NCBI GenBank assembly: GCA_902773155.1
Contig: CACYDK010000182.1
Location: forward strand, 1 to 6,042
Reading direction: 5' to 3'
From: an uncultured Ruminococcus sp.
GTDB lineage: Bacteria; Bacillota; Clostridia; Oscillospirales; Acutalibacteraceae
Length of the DNA: 6,042 bases
A program made the position numbers and the translations under genes. Below the pieces are notes generated by a model. That model saw only the letters and a program-made list of their open reading frames with translations, did no database searches and was not told the DNA's origin. How positions within the stretch are numbered: the stretch's first letter is position 1; every line of letters begins with the position of its first letter. Below are positions 5,312 to 6,042 of the stretch, in pieces.

Positions 5312-5510
5312 GGTAATAAGTAATAGGGAATAGTTAATAGTGAAGGTCGAGCAGATAGGTTCATATGAAAATGAACTTATCTGCCCGACCGAATTTTTAT
5401 ACAAGCTCCGCTTGCGGAGCATACTAATATGGTCGGGAAACTAAGTTCTCGCATATAGCGAGCTGGCTTCCCGACCACAACTATTCACTATTCTCTATTC
5501 ACTATTAACT
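5312..5510. mobile_element. Putative MITE (199 bp) with terminal inverted repeats
   Basis: The left end (5312-5344) and right end (5484-5510, extending inward to about 5477) are imperfect inverted repeats built from aatag / gaatag / aatagtgaa units. The core runs agtaatagggaatag.. on the left against agttaatagtgaatag.. on the right, reverse-complemented. AATCA flanks both ends (5307-5311 and 5511-5515) and may be a 5-bp target duplication. Inside lie a 22-bp stem at 5345-5390 with one mismatch and one G-T pair, a small stem at 5405-5420, and a 9-bp plus 5-bp stem at 5431-5476. The outer ggtcg and cgacc arms recur, so the whole can fold as one palindrome. There is no ORF, so it would depend on a transposase elsewhere. 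It is inferred from structure, not matched to a named family. Confidence 0.7.
5345..5400 (+). terminator. Hairpin with T run, possible ddh terminator inside the MITE
   Basis: The long stem (5345-5390) is followed by gaa and then five T starting at about 5394. The three bases between stem and T run weaken it as a classic terminator, but no better one follows ddh, which ends 42 bases upstream. The element may have supplied or replaced the terminator of ddh. Confidence 0.4.
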
Positions 5511-5512
5511 AA

Positions 5513-6042
5513 TCAAATAATGTGTCCCTTGGCGCGGATCACGTCGATTACCCTGTCAACATACTTCTCGCAGGTCTCGTCGCTGTCGGCTTCAACCATT
5601 ACGCGGATAACGGGCTCTGTACCGGACTCTCTGATGAGGATTCGTCCATTGCCGCCCAGAGCCTCCGCTACAGCGGCGACCTCCTTCTGAACGTCGGGGT
5701 CGTTCTTAGCGTCGGGCTTGGACTTGACCTTAACGTTCTTGAGCACCTGAGGATAGAGCACCATAGGAGCCGCGAGCTCGCTCATCGGCTTCTCCTTGGC
5801 GAGCATAACCTCCATCAGCTTGAGCGAGGTGAGAATACCGTCGCCTGTGGTGGCGTACTTTGAGAAGATGATGTGTCCGGATTCCTCGCCGCCGATGCGG
5901 TTTCCTGTTTTTACCATATTCTCATAAACATACTTGTCGCCTACGCTGGTCTTGTCATACTCGATACCGATTTTGTCGAGAGCCTTAAAGAGGCCAAAGT
6001 TGCTCATAATTGTAGCGACGACCTTGTTGTTGAGGAGCTTTC
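5513..6042 (-). CDS. glmM: Phosphoglucosamine mutase, C-terminal part (5' end beyond window)
   Basis: GlmM converts glucosamine-6-phosphate to glucosamine-1-phosphate in the cytoplasm, the step before GlmU makes UDP-GlcNAc for peptidoglycan. About 175 of the usual 450 or so residues are visible, and the frame stays open to the window edge (KLLNNKVVATIMSNFGLFKAL), so the ATG at 6007 is internal. The catalytic serine loop and metal site lie outside the window. Seen here are the sugar-binding block GGEESGHIIF (codons about 5893-5864), then YATTGDGILT, and the C-terminal phosphate-binding loop RESGTEPVIRVMVEA (about 5632-5588). RESGTEP and the overall spacing fit GlmM rather than general phosphomannomutases. 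The gene converges on ddh and stops with TGA at 5515-5513, right against the MITE, with no canonical terminator seen behind it. Confidence 0.95.
   Translation of the reverse strand, partial: KLLNNKVVATIMSNFGLFKALDKIGIEYDKTSVGDKYVYENMVKTGNRIGGEESGHIIFSKYATTGDGILTSLKLMEVMLAKEKPMSELAAPMVLYPQVLKNVKVKSKPDAKNDPDVQKEVAAVAEALGGNGRILIRESGTEPVIRVMVEADSDETCEKYVDRVIDVIRAKGHII

Noticed and set aside
5318..5510. CRISPR-like reading of the repeated aatag / gaatag units
   Set aside because: The units are 6-9 bases without spacers and lie only at the two inverted ends of one palindromic element, which fits terminal repeats instead.

Overview
The window reads as an ordinary chromosomal stretch from a Gram-positive clostridial bacterium, most likely near the Ruminococcaceae/Oscillospiraceae. 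The grounds are an RpoC C-terminus of Firmicutes type with no large trigger-loop insertion, a lipoprotein with a long Thr/Glu/Pro/Lys linker, a meso-diaminopimelate dehydrogenase, strong AGGAGG-like ribosome sites, and sigma-A-type promoters that all have 17-bp spacers. The family-level placement is inference.

Layout: (1) 1-1238 (+) is the 3' third of rpoC, followed at 1281-1325 by a strong intrinsic terminator. (2) 1239-1911 holds no convincing gene. It has a good promoter (1381-1409) in front of small doubtful reading frames, then a cluster of hairpins and tRNA-derived fragments. (3) 1912-1987 (-) is an intact tRNA-Thr(GGU) with its own promoter and terminator hairpin. (4) 2077-2811 (-) encodes a secreted lipoprotein of unknown function. 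(5) 2953-4135 (+) is a two-gene unit, a HAD-family hydrolase and a four-helix membrane protein, driven by a near-consensus promoter divergent from the lipoprotein promoter and closed by two terminators. (6) 4325-5302 (+) is ddh, a single-gene unit that makes meso-diaminopimelate for peptidoglycan and lysine. (7) 5312-5510 is a compact palindromic element with imperfect terminal inverted repeats, probably a MITE, lying between ddh and the convergent gene. (8) 5513-6042 (-) is the C-terminal part of glmM.

The functional content is housekeeping: transcription (rpoC), translation (tRNA-Thr) and cell-wall precursor supply (ddh for meso-DAP, glmM for the UDP-GlcNAc precursor). I see no CRISPR array, phage genes, toxin-antitoxin pair or obvious new multi-gene system.

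The unusual material is non-coding. It consists of a decayed tandem copy of the tRNA-Thr 3' end plus terminator, an inverted tRNA-Thr 3' fragment that forms a long nested palindrome with the real tRNA, a stem-loop cassette between them, and the MITE-like element whose possible target duplication overlaps the glmM stop codon.
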